The notes under the pieces: model-generated
The model's input: the letters and a program-made list of their open reading frames with translations, nothing else
The model's database searches: none
Told to the model about the DNA's origin: nothing
Shown: piece after piece, positions 11,659-22,571 of the stretch
Layout: every line of letters starts with the position of its first letter
How positions within the stretch are numbered: the first letter of the stretch is position 1
Source of the DNA: Anastrepha obliqua
Taxonomy: Eukaryota > Arthropoda > Insecta > Diptera > Tephritidae
Assembly (NCBI RefSeq): GCF_027943255.1
Contig: NC_072893.1
Span: 63,210,001-63,274,000 of the forward strand
Length of the DNA stretch: 64,000 bases
Direction: 5' to 3'
Made by a program: the position numbers and the translations under genes

Positions 11659-12876
11659 CAAGGTGAAGTCCAAAATAAACAAGACTGAGCTGAAAAACGA
11701 CAGGAGCTTTGTTCTGATAACTTCGAGTTTATTTATTCAAAATAGTCCTCTCTGGACTCGGTACACTATTTTGCGCGATAAAAAAGCTTTTCGAAAGAGT
11801 GTTTCAGGTCTTACAGGATATCAGTACAAGCCTTTGGGATGGCCTCTACGTATACAAAACGTTTCCTTTCATAGCCAAATGCAATTTTCCAAATAGGCAG
11901 AAATCAGAGAGAGCCATGATGGATAAATGCGATTTCTAGCCAAAAAATCTGTCACAAGAGAGAGATCGATGAGATGATGCATTATCATGCAATAAGCGCC
12001 AGCTTCCTCCTTCGCGGTATTCAACAAACGCTTCAAAACGACAAGATAGGAAATTGCATTGATGGTTTCGCCCATTGACACGAACTTCTTGTGGACAATT
12101 CCCTTGGAAACGTAAAAACAAATGAACACCCATTTGATTTTTGACTTCTCCAAACGCGATTATTTGGGTGGTGACTCGTCTTTGACGCTTACTTTCAGGT
12201 TCAACACCACGTTTCATCACCAGTTAATATACAATGTTGTAAAGGAAGTTCTCGTCTTTTCTCGCCTCTTTAATGAGGTCTTTCGAATGTTGAATTCTGA
12301 GCAATTTTTGGTCCTCAGTTAAATTGTGCAGAATGAAACGTGCACAGACCTTACGTAAGCCCAATTGATCAGTTAAAATTCGATAAATCGGTGTTTTGGA
12401 GATATTCAACTCCGATTCCATGAACTGATGATGATTTCGGTTCTTTTTTGATAAATTTACGAACTACTTCGATGGAGTTTTCGGTGATTACTGATTTTGG
12501 GCGGGCGTATGTTCATTGCCATTTATGTTCTCACAACCATCTCTGAAACGTGTAAACCACTCATGAACTCTGGGTCGAGATAGACAATCATCACCATAAA
12601 CTTTTTTCATCGATTCAAATGTTTCGGTATTCGTTTTACCGATTTTAAAACAAAATTTGATATTAGCTCTTTCTTCGATACTCATTTTTGTACCGATGAC
12701 ACAAACATACTGACACTTAAGACACAATAACTTCGCTTCCACTGAACCGAATGTCACCAAGCTTTCACTGGCAGTCAGCTAGGGATGAAACTTCCAACGC
12801 ACTGACTCATTGAAAAAATGTCGCCATCAAAAACATTTTTATGACGCTAGTCTTGTTTATTTTGGATTTCACCTTG
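11659..12876 (-). mobile_element. Full-length but inactivated mariner
   Basis: The 1,218-bp element has 28-bp terminal repeats that begin CAAGGTGAAGTCCAAAATAA, with one mismatch seen, and TA on both sides. The minus-strand transposase starts at 12,685 with MSIEERANIKFCFKIGKTN and HEWFTRFRDG, a mariner DNA-binding domain. It continues with SELNISKTPIYRILTDQLGL, and later WRLLHDNASSHRS holds the second catalytic Asp. Reading needs several frame changes and passes stops, for instance after TPAQNQ. The size is normal for mariner, so this copy died by point mutation and small indels rather than by deletion. Confidence 0.9.
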
Positions 12877-12879
12877 TAT

Positions 12880-13946
12880 TATTATATACAGTATGTGAAA
12901 AATGTTAAGTTAAAAATATAAATCATTAATCATAATAATATAAACCATTCATAAAATAACATAAAATTATTCTATGATTCACATCGCCCTTTTTTTAATT
13001 TTTTACTACCTTTTCAGAAACGTATGCACTTTTTGCCTTATTTCCAAACTGCATCAATGGATTAAGTAACATCCGAAATCAGTCGCCAAACTTTACACAA
13101 TCTTTTATTACTTAATCATGTGACAGAAAGCAAGTATGACATATTTTTAGGGAATCCGAACAGGCGACTTAAGTAAATATAGAAAACTCAGTTTCAAAAT
13201 AGTTGGTATAATTGGGTTAAGATAGAATTAGGGTTTTACCTACGATAAATGTAACAATTATGCCAAATAACATTTAGTTACTAATTAGTTGAAAAGTATT
13301 GAATGATACTAGTATTCGCACAACATTCTGTCAAGAGTTAAAATTTGTGATGTGTATCCATGATTCAATAATAAAAAGTATGCTCAGTAAACTGCTTTTT
13401 CGTTCCCTCTTGACAAATCGGCTCCCTTAGCAAGAAACTGTGTTGCTAACTCATGAAATTTTGAGTAAAAGTGGAGGAAAAGTAAAATTTGTAGGAAAAA
13501 CATTTCGTTCTCAAAAGCCTGTACTTGAGACCAAGAAATTGCTCAGTGGTTTGTAACAGTACGTCTAGGACCAGTATGAGATGGAATACATCCTTATATA
13601 CGCGTTAAATCAGGATGTTATGTAAAATCTTTTGCGCATTGCGCTCGAACAATTTCAAATATACTCGGTTGATTTAAAAATACATAAGTTACCAACTACA
13701 ATATGTAGTAAATCACAATCCGTAACACCCGCGGTAACATGCAAGCAGATGAAGCTAAATGACTTCACCTAAGTGATAATTCGGGAAGAATTTATAAAAC
13801 TTTCTTTTTGATGATGAAAAAAAATTATAAATTAATTGAAAATTAAACAAACCAATTCAAATAGAGATATAGAGCTGCCTTAAATTATATGTGTTTGTAA
13901 GATGTGAGTTATGCCAGTCGACTGAGCTATAACCATAAGGCCATTC
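12880..13946. other. No supported gene
   Basis: AT-rich DNA between two transposons. I see neither splice-consistent exons nor recognisable repeats. Confidence 0.35.
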
Positions 13947-14010
13947 GCTAGCGGCGAATCTTGTTCGATAACTTTGTTTTTGCTTTCGCATGCAAATGTT
14001 TCGTTAAGTT
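13947..14010 (+). repeat. Dispersed repeat, paired with 45,595-45,668
   Basis: GCGGCGAATCTTGTTCGATA followed by ACTTTGTTTTTGCTTTCGCA and TGCAAATGTTTCGT matches, in reverse orientation, the sequence at 45,595-45,668. It directly precedes the long-TIR transposon. Its nature is unknown. Confidence 0.55.
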
Positions 14011-14045
14011 AATTGTCTGTTTTAAATTTAAAAATGTATTTATAA

Positions 14046-16859
14046 CACAGTGCGACATCAAAAATCAAACCGCACCGGACCTTTTTTTTCTGAAAATATA
14101 CCTATTCAATAGCAAAACCCTCGCTGGGTTTTTAAAAGTTAGCTCGATTTTTTTTTATTGCGTTTTGAAGTTTTCTATTTTCATGAGATTTTGGAGTTTT
14201 ACCTGTACGCTAAATTTGACTTATAAATCGACCTTTGTTTGATTTAATCGATTTATTTTGTCATAGCTTGATGCAGAAATTTCGTACATGTACAAATAAA
14301 CTTATTTTGAGAAGAACCTATATCTCAATACGCAATTTTGAATACCAAAATTTCGAAAAATTGTATGTTTTTACCATTTTTACTGTAATTATGAAAATAA
14401 TTTTATACGTAACCACCCGTTATACACATTTTCAAATTTTTCTATTTTTGCTAGTATTTTTTCCAGATACGGTTTTCCAATGAATATTGGATGTAACAAA
14501 ATGTTATCGTTGTGAAAAGCAAGATTGGTCTCACAAGACTTTTAGCCTGTTAAGTACATAGAAAAGTGGCTAGCACACATTCCAAAATAAAAAGTATAAA
14601 TAAGGTTGTAGTCTGTCTTATCAGGAAATGTTTGTTTTAGAAATTCCAAAATTTGTTCCAACGATTTTACCTGTTCTAAGATCGCAGCAATCTTGCGAGA
14701 TCAGGTTCGTGCATAGCAACTCCTAAAACACATTTGACGCGCTAAATATTTTGTGAACAATACGGTTTTTGTTAACATATTTGAATTTATTAATTTCATT
14801 TACGTGAATTTTTTATGAATTAAGAAAATAAAAAATGTACAATTGTCCTGCAAATATTAACGTTTTCTGCTATCGTTGTGGACGTTTCACACCAGCGAGT
14901 GAAAAGCATGGATCAATCAGTGATGATTTTACTGTAGCATACAGACATTATTTTGATCGTGAAGTTATTTTGAATGTACCTTGGACGCCAAACATAGTGT
15001 GTAGAGTTTGTTATGTTGGTTTAGTTAATTGGTTGCACAAAAAACAAAGCAGAATGCCTTTTGGAATTAAATACAGTCCAGACGACTGGAGGCTATTTAT
15101 TGACAGTTCGAAATTTAGTTTAAAAGCTGTTTTACTTGACAAAACCAACTCAAAGCCGTCGGTACCAATTGCGTACGGAACCGATACCAAAGAAACATTA
15201 GAAAAAATGGATCGCATTTTAAAATTGGTCGATTATCAAAATCACAATTGGCGTGTATGTTGTGACTTGAAGGTGATTGCTATGCTTACCGGCCTTCAAC
15301 TTGGCTACATTAAACACATGTGTTTTTTGTGTGATTGGGATAGTCGTTACAAAGGGGATCAATACCAAAAAAACGATTGGAAAATGAGAGATGAAAGTGA
15401 AAAGAAAGACGCCAATAGAATTCACAAGGAACTTGTATCATCCAAAAAAATAATTTTGCCATCATTTCACATCAAGCTAGGAATTGTGAAAAATTTCCTG
15501 ATGGTTGTTGCTAAAAGGGATGAGGGGTTTTCCTGCCTACGTGACATTTTTCCGAAGATCAGTGATGCAAAATTGAAAAATGGTGAGATTCTGAGATACA
15601 TTTATTTCCAGATGCACACATATATATCATTTATATTATATATATTTTTTTTAATTTATTTCAGGCGTTTTAAATGGTCCTGACATTCGCAAATTGGTAA
15701 AGTCTGAAGACTTTAACAGGGTCCTAATAAACAATGAAATCGTTGCGTGGGAATCGTTAAAAGAAATAATAGTTGGACTTTTAGGCAAACATCGTTCTCC
15801 AAATTACAAAGAATCTGTGCGACGAATGCTAGATGCTTTTTCCAAAATTGGGGTCCATATGTCGCTTTCTTCACCAACATTTGGACTATTTTAGTCAACA
15901 ATTGTCGACAGAATCAGATGAGTAAGGAGAGCGCTACCATCAAACTGCGATGCCATTTGAGTCAAGATACCGAGGAAAACGAGCTCCAGGTGCCATACTA
16001 GCCGAAATATGTTGGTGGAGTAAACATATTTTTCAATACGACCAGGAAGAAAATGGAGGAAAATGCAGTAACCAGGAGGAAAAAGAATATGAGGTAGAAG
16101 AAGAAGAGACAGGCATGGATTCTTTACTGATGAATCTGATTACTCTGATAATGATGATGTTGAAATTCAATCATTGTCGAAAAGAGCTCGTCTCTAAGGT
16201 TTTAGTACGTAAAAATTCTTTATTTTAATAAAAAAAAAAAAAATATATAAGAATTCAAGTCTACATTCTTTTTACTTAATCTATTTAATATTTTTACCCA
16301 GATATTTTTTAGATATTTAAAAAAAATTTAAAGCAGAGTATAAAAAAATTATTTTTATGAAGAAAAATCTTGTTAAAAATTTATTTTTTTAGAAAATAAC
16401 AAACTTAAAGTTCAGTTTTATGTTTTTATCTTATAAATGACTTTTTTAGTACATTTTGCAACATTTTTGCTAGAAGAAATAATGAGAAATTTTAATTATT
16501 TTCATAATTACAGTAAAAAATGGTAAAAACATACAATTTTTCGAAATTTTGGTATTCAAAATTGCGTATTGAGATATAGGTTCTTCTCAAAATAAGTTTA
16601 TTTGTACATGTACGAAATTTCTGCATCAAGCTATGACAAAATAAATCGATTAAATCAAACAAAGGTCGATTTATAAGTCAAATTTAGCGTACAGGTAAAA
16701 CTCAAAAATCTCATGAAAATAGAAAACTTCAAAACGCAATAAAAAAAAATCGAGCTAACTTTTAAAAACACAGCGAGGGTTTTGCTATTGAATAGGTATA
16801 TCAGAAAACAAAGGTCCGGTGTGGTTTGATTTTGATGACCCCAAAATTGTCGCACAGTG
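14046..16859 (+). mobile_element. DNA transposon with about 355-bp terminal inverted repeats
   Basis: The left repeat (14,046 to about 14,404) and the right repeat (about 16,491-16,859) are nearly identical inverted copies over their whole length. The outer ends are CACAGTGCGAC and, inverted, CACTGTGCGAC. The repeats enclose one spliced, broken gene. I could not fix a target-site duplication: the flanks TTATAA and TAATATAA are AT-rich and ambiguous. Long terminal repeats around a single gene show a cut-and-paste DNA transposon, but I cannot place it in a named superfamily from sequence alone. Confidence 0.8.
14835..16228 (+). pseudogene. Candidate transposase with Cys-pair N-terminus and GERYHQ motif, broken
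   Basis: Exon 1 (14,835-15,582) has two Cys pairs, CYRCG and CRVCYVGL, then MPFG, DWRLFIDSSKFSLKAVLL, WRVCCDLKVIAML, CFLCDWDSR and LPSFHIKLGIVKNF. An 82-bp GT-AG intron (15,583-15,664) splices in frame to GVLNGPDIRKLVK and LLGKHRSPNY. After HMSL a small deletion shifts the frame. The following FLHQHLDYF, then SDE-stop-GERYHQ and RYRGKRAPGAILAEICWW, are readable with one TAA. The pattern matches a large arthropod protein family usually annotated only as uncharacterized. Compared with my memory of that family, a segment between MPFG and DWRLF is missing. The role as transposase is inferred from the terminal repeats. Confidence 0.65.
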
Positions 16860-16988
16860 TAATATAAAATATAATTATTGGATTAAGTTAAACCATTTTT
16901 TGATTAAAAATCATTCTTGGAAATTTCTGATAATAACTTCTATTTGTACCATATATGTATGTATTAATAAGCCATATCATTTTCACAG

Positions 16989-17726
16989 GTACAAAGTTGT
17001 AACAACCCGGCAGCAGTATGCCACTTTGTTGGAGCTAATAAAGGAGAAGCCAGGGATTGCTCAGGGGTTCTCCAAATGCTCAAAGGAAAAGGTAGCCGAG
17101 TTTTGGCAAAATGTTGCGAATATATGGGCCCTCCAACCAAAGATATATCAAGCTGGAAAAAGGTAATAAAGGGCTGTATATAAGTACATTATCCGTTTGC
17201 ACAACATATTATTATTTCAGGTGTGGTTAGATTGGAAGGCTTATATAAAGCGAAAATTGTCTGAAAACAAGAGGGAGCAAACAACAACTGGCGGTGGCCG
17301 ATATAAGCAGCACAGCACCACTTCAATGAAATGGAAGAAGAAGTCATCAGACTGATCGCTTTAGAGACCAGCACACACGGTATCACTGGCACAATAAGTG
17401 TGGGACTACCTGCTACTGTCGAAGCAGAGAATAGTGGGCCCGATCCGGACGTATCCATGCTGTCGGATAACTGCAATCCTTCTTTTACGAGACGTGCAAC
17501 AACTGTCCAAAAGCGAGTCGATACAAGTGCTGCAGATCTTATTAAAGAGCAGCTAGCGCTTCTAAAGGACTTCCAAGCAGCCGACATAGACGAAAAGGGT
17601 AGGCACCATAGAAACATGGAGTGCTTAAATGCGCCCAAAAATCAAATAAAACAACAAATGTTAGAAGTAGAAAATAAAAGCCTCGAAGCGTTGTCAAAAA
17701 AAAAATTAATACACATATTTTATTGA
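16989..17726 (+). pseudogene. Zeste/Myb-SANT-like protein, probable Harbinger accessory gene, broken
   Basis: TTRQQYATLLELIKEKPGIA and VAEFWQNVA are typical of the zeste-type Myb/SANT-like DNA-binding domain. A 1-nt frame change near 17,125 restores GPPTKDISSWKK. A GT-AG intron (about 17,162-17,220) then joins VWLDWKAYIKRKLSENKREQ and TTTGGGRYKQHS. Another frame change near 17,325 leads to EEEVIRLIALETSTHGITGT. Such proteins are the second gene of PIF/Harbinger transposons and also occur as domesticated genes. Two frame breaks argue for a relic. Confidence 0.65.
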
Positions 17727-17779
17727 AAACCGCAAATGTTTTGTAATAAAATTTATTTTATTTGTCACTAAGAACAAAC

Positions 17780-18010
17780 TTTTTACTAGTGCTCTACATA
17801 TAGATTGTCTAATATTTGAAGCTGCATCATTATAAGTGGATGATGGCAATTGTTCTTTCTACAATATTTCGAGCCTTTGCGTGTTAAAGATTATTTACCA
17901 AATTGTCTTCTTTACATTGAAGTGAACTGTTGTCAAAATATTAAAATTTGGCATTTGAATTTGGCAGCACTTTTTTCGTGTTCACATGGAATCCACGATT
18001 ACCATTTTTT
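17780..18010 (-). pseudogene. Possible Harbinger transposase remnant
   Basis: On the minus strand a frame reads AKARNIVERTIAIIHL, close to the HARBI1-type A/S-R-N-x-V-E-R-T-I/F-G motif that follows the catalytic core. It lies opposite and just downstream of the zeste-like pseudogene, the arrangement expected of a two-gene Harbinger element. The rest is too decayed to follow. Confidence 0.35.
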
Positions 18011-20322
18011 CGTATTCGTAGATTTTCCACAATGGATTCTATGATAGGGCCGAATATTTAGAAATATCTTCATATATAAAATAGACTTACATATGTTGCC
18101 CATTAAATATGTTATTTTCTTTCAAATTTTAATTTACATTTTTTTAAACCGTTCCCACTTTGTTTCCATTTAAATAAAAAAATTAAAGAAAAAAAATTTA
18201 AAAAATAAAAATTAAAAAACAAAAAAAAACGATTTTTGATAGCATTTTTACTAAAAGATACCCAATTTTTTCCACTTTCTCCACGCTTCTTAAATACAAC
18301 CTTTTGCAAGGGAGTGTGAAAAATTGAACGTCACATGTGAGCAAACCTTTAATAATGGAATCATGATGTGTATCAACACTTTTTCGATTGTCGAGTTTTT
18401 TCATTTGTTTTATCATTTCATATGAATAAATAAAAATACAAGTTTGACAATTTTTCCAAATTCGAATTTGTTTCAAACTTATGTATGCTACTTTCTTTTT
18501 TTTCCTATATAGGTTGGGTTATTATTTTTCAGTTGCAACTGGTCACATCGGTTTTTTTCATGTTTGGCACATTAAAGATGTTCTTTATCTATTTTTTTTT
18601 TATATTATAAAAACCGCAATTGTTTTTATTTTTACTTATTTCATTATAGTCAAAACTCAAAAATTATCTTTTAAAGCACAATATTTTTTTCGGATTAGTT
18701 CGTTCAGTTGAAGGAAAAATAAATACTTTTTTATTGACATCAGTCATCCCGGTACTTATTTGATAAAATGTATTATAGACAAAATTGATGAGAGGACTCG
18801 CAAAAATGTGAACAATTGAAGTGCAGTGTATTCTTACAAATGCCACATAGTGCTTTTGCAAGGTTTATCTGCCAACCCATGTTCCAAGTAAATATTTGCT
18901 TTTGAACTTTTGCGATCAATATATTCCGACAATTTACCAAGCAAAAAATTACACTCGAGCACCATTTACAATTTGTGGGAATTTATTTTCAGATTCAGAG
19001 TTCTGTAAAAAACGTTCACAGAGTGCTTCGCCCAATTTACGTTGTACTCATCTGTGGCTCTGTGGCATTGTGAAAAGCAAAACACAAGTACACAGGGGAT
19101 TCATCAATTACTGATGGGAAGAGAAAGCATTAACTATTCCCCCAATTTCATTATCATATCAAGAAATTGGTCTTTCCATTGGCAACTTAGCTTATGTGCT
19201 TATGTGACTTAACACTTTTAGACTACTTTTTATGGGATACATCAAGGCATTGGCCTCTGATGATAAAACTTTTTTCGCACTATTTGTGAGGTGAGTTCAT
19301 CTACTCTGAAAAAAAGGTCATACAAAATTGGACTGACCAAATTTGCAAGCACTAAATGTATGTAAAAAGTATAATACAATAACGCTAAATAAGGCTGTAA
19401 CAAATTTGATTTATACACGATCAAGAATTTTCAGAAGCATTCTCTAAAACCCCGAAAATTCATGAGGAAAGTTTTATGCAACTATCATCAACGAATATAG
19501 GAACAACAAGAAAGTTCAGTTGCTGGCCCATTCCGCTAACAAAACTCCGCTAAGAAATCCAACACCCAATAACCAATTGGAGTTGCATCTTCAAAATACT
19601 TCATTTAGTTTGTAATTTCGTCAAAATAATTGTGCGAAAACTTTCATTGTTACGAAAAAAGGAATGAAATCGTTCAATTTTATTATATTCAATATACAAT
19701 TTGCAGAAGAGTTCAATGTTTCTTGTTCTTTTCTTTCTAGAAAAAAAAAACAGTATTAGATAAACTGAGACGGAAGTCGAAACGGTCTCAAATATTTATT
19801 TCATTCCGTAAAATATTGTTTTTTTTATAAATTGGGTCATCGGTAAACATACTGTAAATTACGAAATCTGGATAAAGCCAATTTTTACGACATTCGATCT
19901 GTGCCTTCAACATTTCCCGAAACTTTGTTTAAGAGAAAAGACCACGTTTTTTAATTGTCTGACCATGGGCTATACTTCTGACACTTTACGTATAAAATTT
20001 TAGTAGTCAAATTCGACATTCACAGAGCAGATACAGGAGTTGACTCGCGATTTATACGCGAGGGATTAAATGGCCAATTAGCTTAGCTATTGTGATTATG
20101 GTTTTAAAACAATTCGCTGTAAATTAATGATTAGTAGGTTTTAAATATTATTTATTAGGTAGGTTAAAACATCTAATTTGTAACCGGGGAGTAGTAAATG
20201 GTGGCGTTGAAGGCGCTTTCTGCCATGAATTTTCCATTGGTATAAACTGTTAGTGGAACTCCTAGTCTAACTAAGCCCGTGAGACGTAACTTAGTTATTT
20301 AGAACTGGGATAACGATTCAGT
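18011..20322. other. No gene; one small transposase remnant near 19,210
   Basis: Very AT-rich DNA with A/T homopolymer runs at 18,120-18,240. At about 19,205-19,290 the plus strand reads CDLTLLDYFLW, a short remnant of the WPPRSCD-type transposase seen at 10,438 and 44,467. Nothing else could be supported. Confidence 0.4.
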
Positions 20323-21058
20323 TTAAGGGGGGAAGCTGGTCTAGAATTTTGAAAAAATCGAAAAATTTTTTTTGTCTTAAAAGGTGCTTTAGGGTCTTAG
20401 AAATAATATACCAAATGAGGGATGCCAGCAAAAATGTCTAAATGCCCAAATTTTTCATTCGACGGCAGTGCCTCGCAAGTATGATTTTACAATACTTACA
20501 ACTTTAAACGCGTTTTTCTCGAAATCACTTTTTTTAAACTGGCCGAAGACATAACTCGAACAAATCTTTACCGATTCTTACGAAATTTTGACAATACATT
20601 CGAAATACCTTTCTCCGGAGACGTACGTAGGATTTTTTATTTATATTACATAGTTTTTTTTTTAATCAACAATTTTATGTCGTTCTTTATAGTGAAAATT
20701 GTAACTTTTTGTTCAAACGTGCACCATTTCGCGAAAAAACAAAATATCGAAAAAATCCTACGTACGTCTCTTTCTGTTGTTATATAGAAACTAAAAAATT
20801 TTTATTTTTTGATCCAGGACAAAAATTAAGGAGTTTACGTCTTCGGCAATGGACCCACTAGAAAAAAAAGGCGCCTTAGGAGAACTGCTGGACAGCGGCC
20901 ATTTTGAAATTAATTCAGACGAAAAATTTTGTATTTGTACCATGAAAGCTATATTATTAAACCTATTTCACAGATTTTCGATTGATTCCTTTGTTGAGTC
21001 AAAATAAATTCATAAAATATGCCCATTTTTTGCGCTCTAGACCAGCTTCCCCCCTTAA
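20323..21058. mobile_element. 736-bp foldback MITE, copy 1
   Basis: TTAA occurs at both edges (20,323-20,326 and 21,055-21,058). The terminal inverted repeat then reads GGGGGGAAGCTGGTCTAGA at each end. Inside, a perfect 21-bp palindrome has arms at 20,618-20,638 and 20,750-20,770 (core ACGTACGTAGGATTTTT). There is no coding capacity. It has the same length and layout as the copy at 50,226 and shares interior sequence with the one at 46,001. TTAA edges suggest mobilisation by piggyBac- or Kolobok-like machinery; that is inference. Confidence 0.85.
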
Positions 21059-21344
21059 CCCAACCAATATGCGTACTTGATGTTAATGACTTATTTAAAA
21101 TATGCACGAGCTACAGTGTGTTTGAAAAAAAGTTTGAGGACCCCAACCATTTGACTTATTAAAACAAGAGTACTTGCTTAATAAGTTATTCCAGTCGCTC
21201 ATTTTTCTTAATTATACTCACACATATTTGCTGATAATTTAAAGCTAAATTTTCAGTATAGCGCTGTGATATTGCCGTCATCTAGAGACGGAGACGGCCA
21301 TACCTATACGTTAACAGCGTGCTCCTCATTAAAATGCTGACAGA

Positions 21345-21475
21345 GCCGACTATAATGTTGTTGTTTTTGTAGAAGCATAAACATTCCCCATACATATACA
21401 TGGAATGCTGCAGTAGTGATAGTTCTTTGCCGGATATAAATTCGGGTCGTTATGGTTACAAAGAACCGACTATGA
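21345..21475 (-). repeat. Dispersed repeat, inverted copy of the 51.4-51.9 kb repeat
   Basis: Reversed, this segment gives GGGGAATGTTTATGCTTCTA and then an ACAACAACA run. The same GGGGAATGTTTATGCTGCTA followed by (ACA)n occurs three times at 51,400-51,860. It is probably a SINE or other short element ending in an ACA-rich tail. Confidence 0.5.
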
Positions 21476-21729
21476 TACTTTGGCTTGCTGTTCTCTTGTA
21501 AGAACCAATCTAGGCTTCTAGGTTTAACGGCATTCTAGCAGATGCCAGCAATCGGTATTATCAGAATTCTTATTAATTTTTGAGCGTTGAGTTTGTCGCT
21601 GAAGGGCAAACATTTTCTGAATCCCACCGTAGAAAAATAGCCATGAACATGAAGTTTTTCTGCGAGCTTCTCTGTGCATTGGATGAAAGTTTCTCATCTG
21701 CGTATCTCAAAGATTTATTTCAAACCAAA

Positions 21730-21892
21730 ATGAAGCTTTGTCAAAAAAAAAAACAAAAAATTGGTCCAGCCTATATTTTGATAACGGATAAAAGTTTCAC
21801 CATCTACACATCTCAAAAAATTATTCCAAAACAAAAGGAAACTTTGTAAAAAAAAACAAAAATTGGTCCAGCCTATATTTTGATAACGGCGA
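21730..21892 (+). repeat. About 104-bp imperfect tandem duplication
   Basis: TTGGTCCAGCCTATATTTTG followed by ATAACGG occurs near 21,761 and again near 21,865. Both copies are preceded by an A-rich run and an AACTTTG/AGCTTTG motif. No gene is attached. Confidence 0.6.
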
Positions 21893-22550
21893 ATCCATTC
21901 AAGTTTGTGTTTTATAAATTTTTTGGTTAATAAAGAGTTGGCAGTGACGGCTTCTTATTTGAAGTTGTGTTCTCTAATAATCTTTCGAACACTAAAAATC
22001 GAGAAGTCGTGACTTGTTTTTGTTAACGTTTGAATAGCTGTTCTAAACATAAACAATTTTAATTACCTTGCTCAAGAGTATTTGTTTTCCCTGCTTCTTA
22101 AACCATTTCACATACTTCCTCTAAAAATTCGCCGATGTTCGGGAATATTTTGCTTCGGTTCCAATATAAAATATAATGGATAAAGAGCTAGAAATACCAT
22201 TTGAAAATGTGTTTATATTGAGCATACATCACAAAATACGTCTTATTACACTCAAAACCTCGACTATAATGACAAACTTTTACGGCAGCCAAATATTTTT
22301 GTTTCCTGCGACTTATGTGTAATCAAACCTGAGCTATTTACCAAACTACATATGAACATCAGTATTCGCTCAAAATAAAATCAAATGTCGGAAGTATATG
22401 AAAACCCTTGATTATCATGAGCCAAACTAAAAAAGTATTTTTTTTTTTTGATAAAACAAAATAAACTAATAAAATGAATACTCTTCAAATAGAGCATTTA
22501 TGGATTCATTTAATGAACTATTGCATAAAATATGTTATTTCTTGACTTAC
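21893..22550. other. No supported exon; tay intron
   Basis: No splice-consistent exon could be found downstream of the last supported tay exon on the minus strand. The conserved C-terminal part of the AUTS2 family is not in the window, so the gene should continue past position 1. Confidence 0.4.
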
Positions 22551-22571
22551 CTTGTTTTCATCATTATCACA
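22551..22571 (-). CDS. tay: Candidate 21-nt microexon of tay
   Basis: TGTGATAATGATGAAAACAA plus G encodes CDNDENK. It is preceded on the minus strand by a pyrimidine-rich CTTCTTTTTAG acceptor and followed by a GTAAGT donor. Length is a multiple of three and the phase matches the neighbouring exons. This is the last exon I can support in the gene; without homology or transcript data it could be a chance pair of splice sites. Confidence 0.45.
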
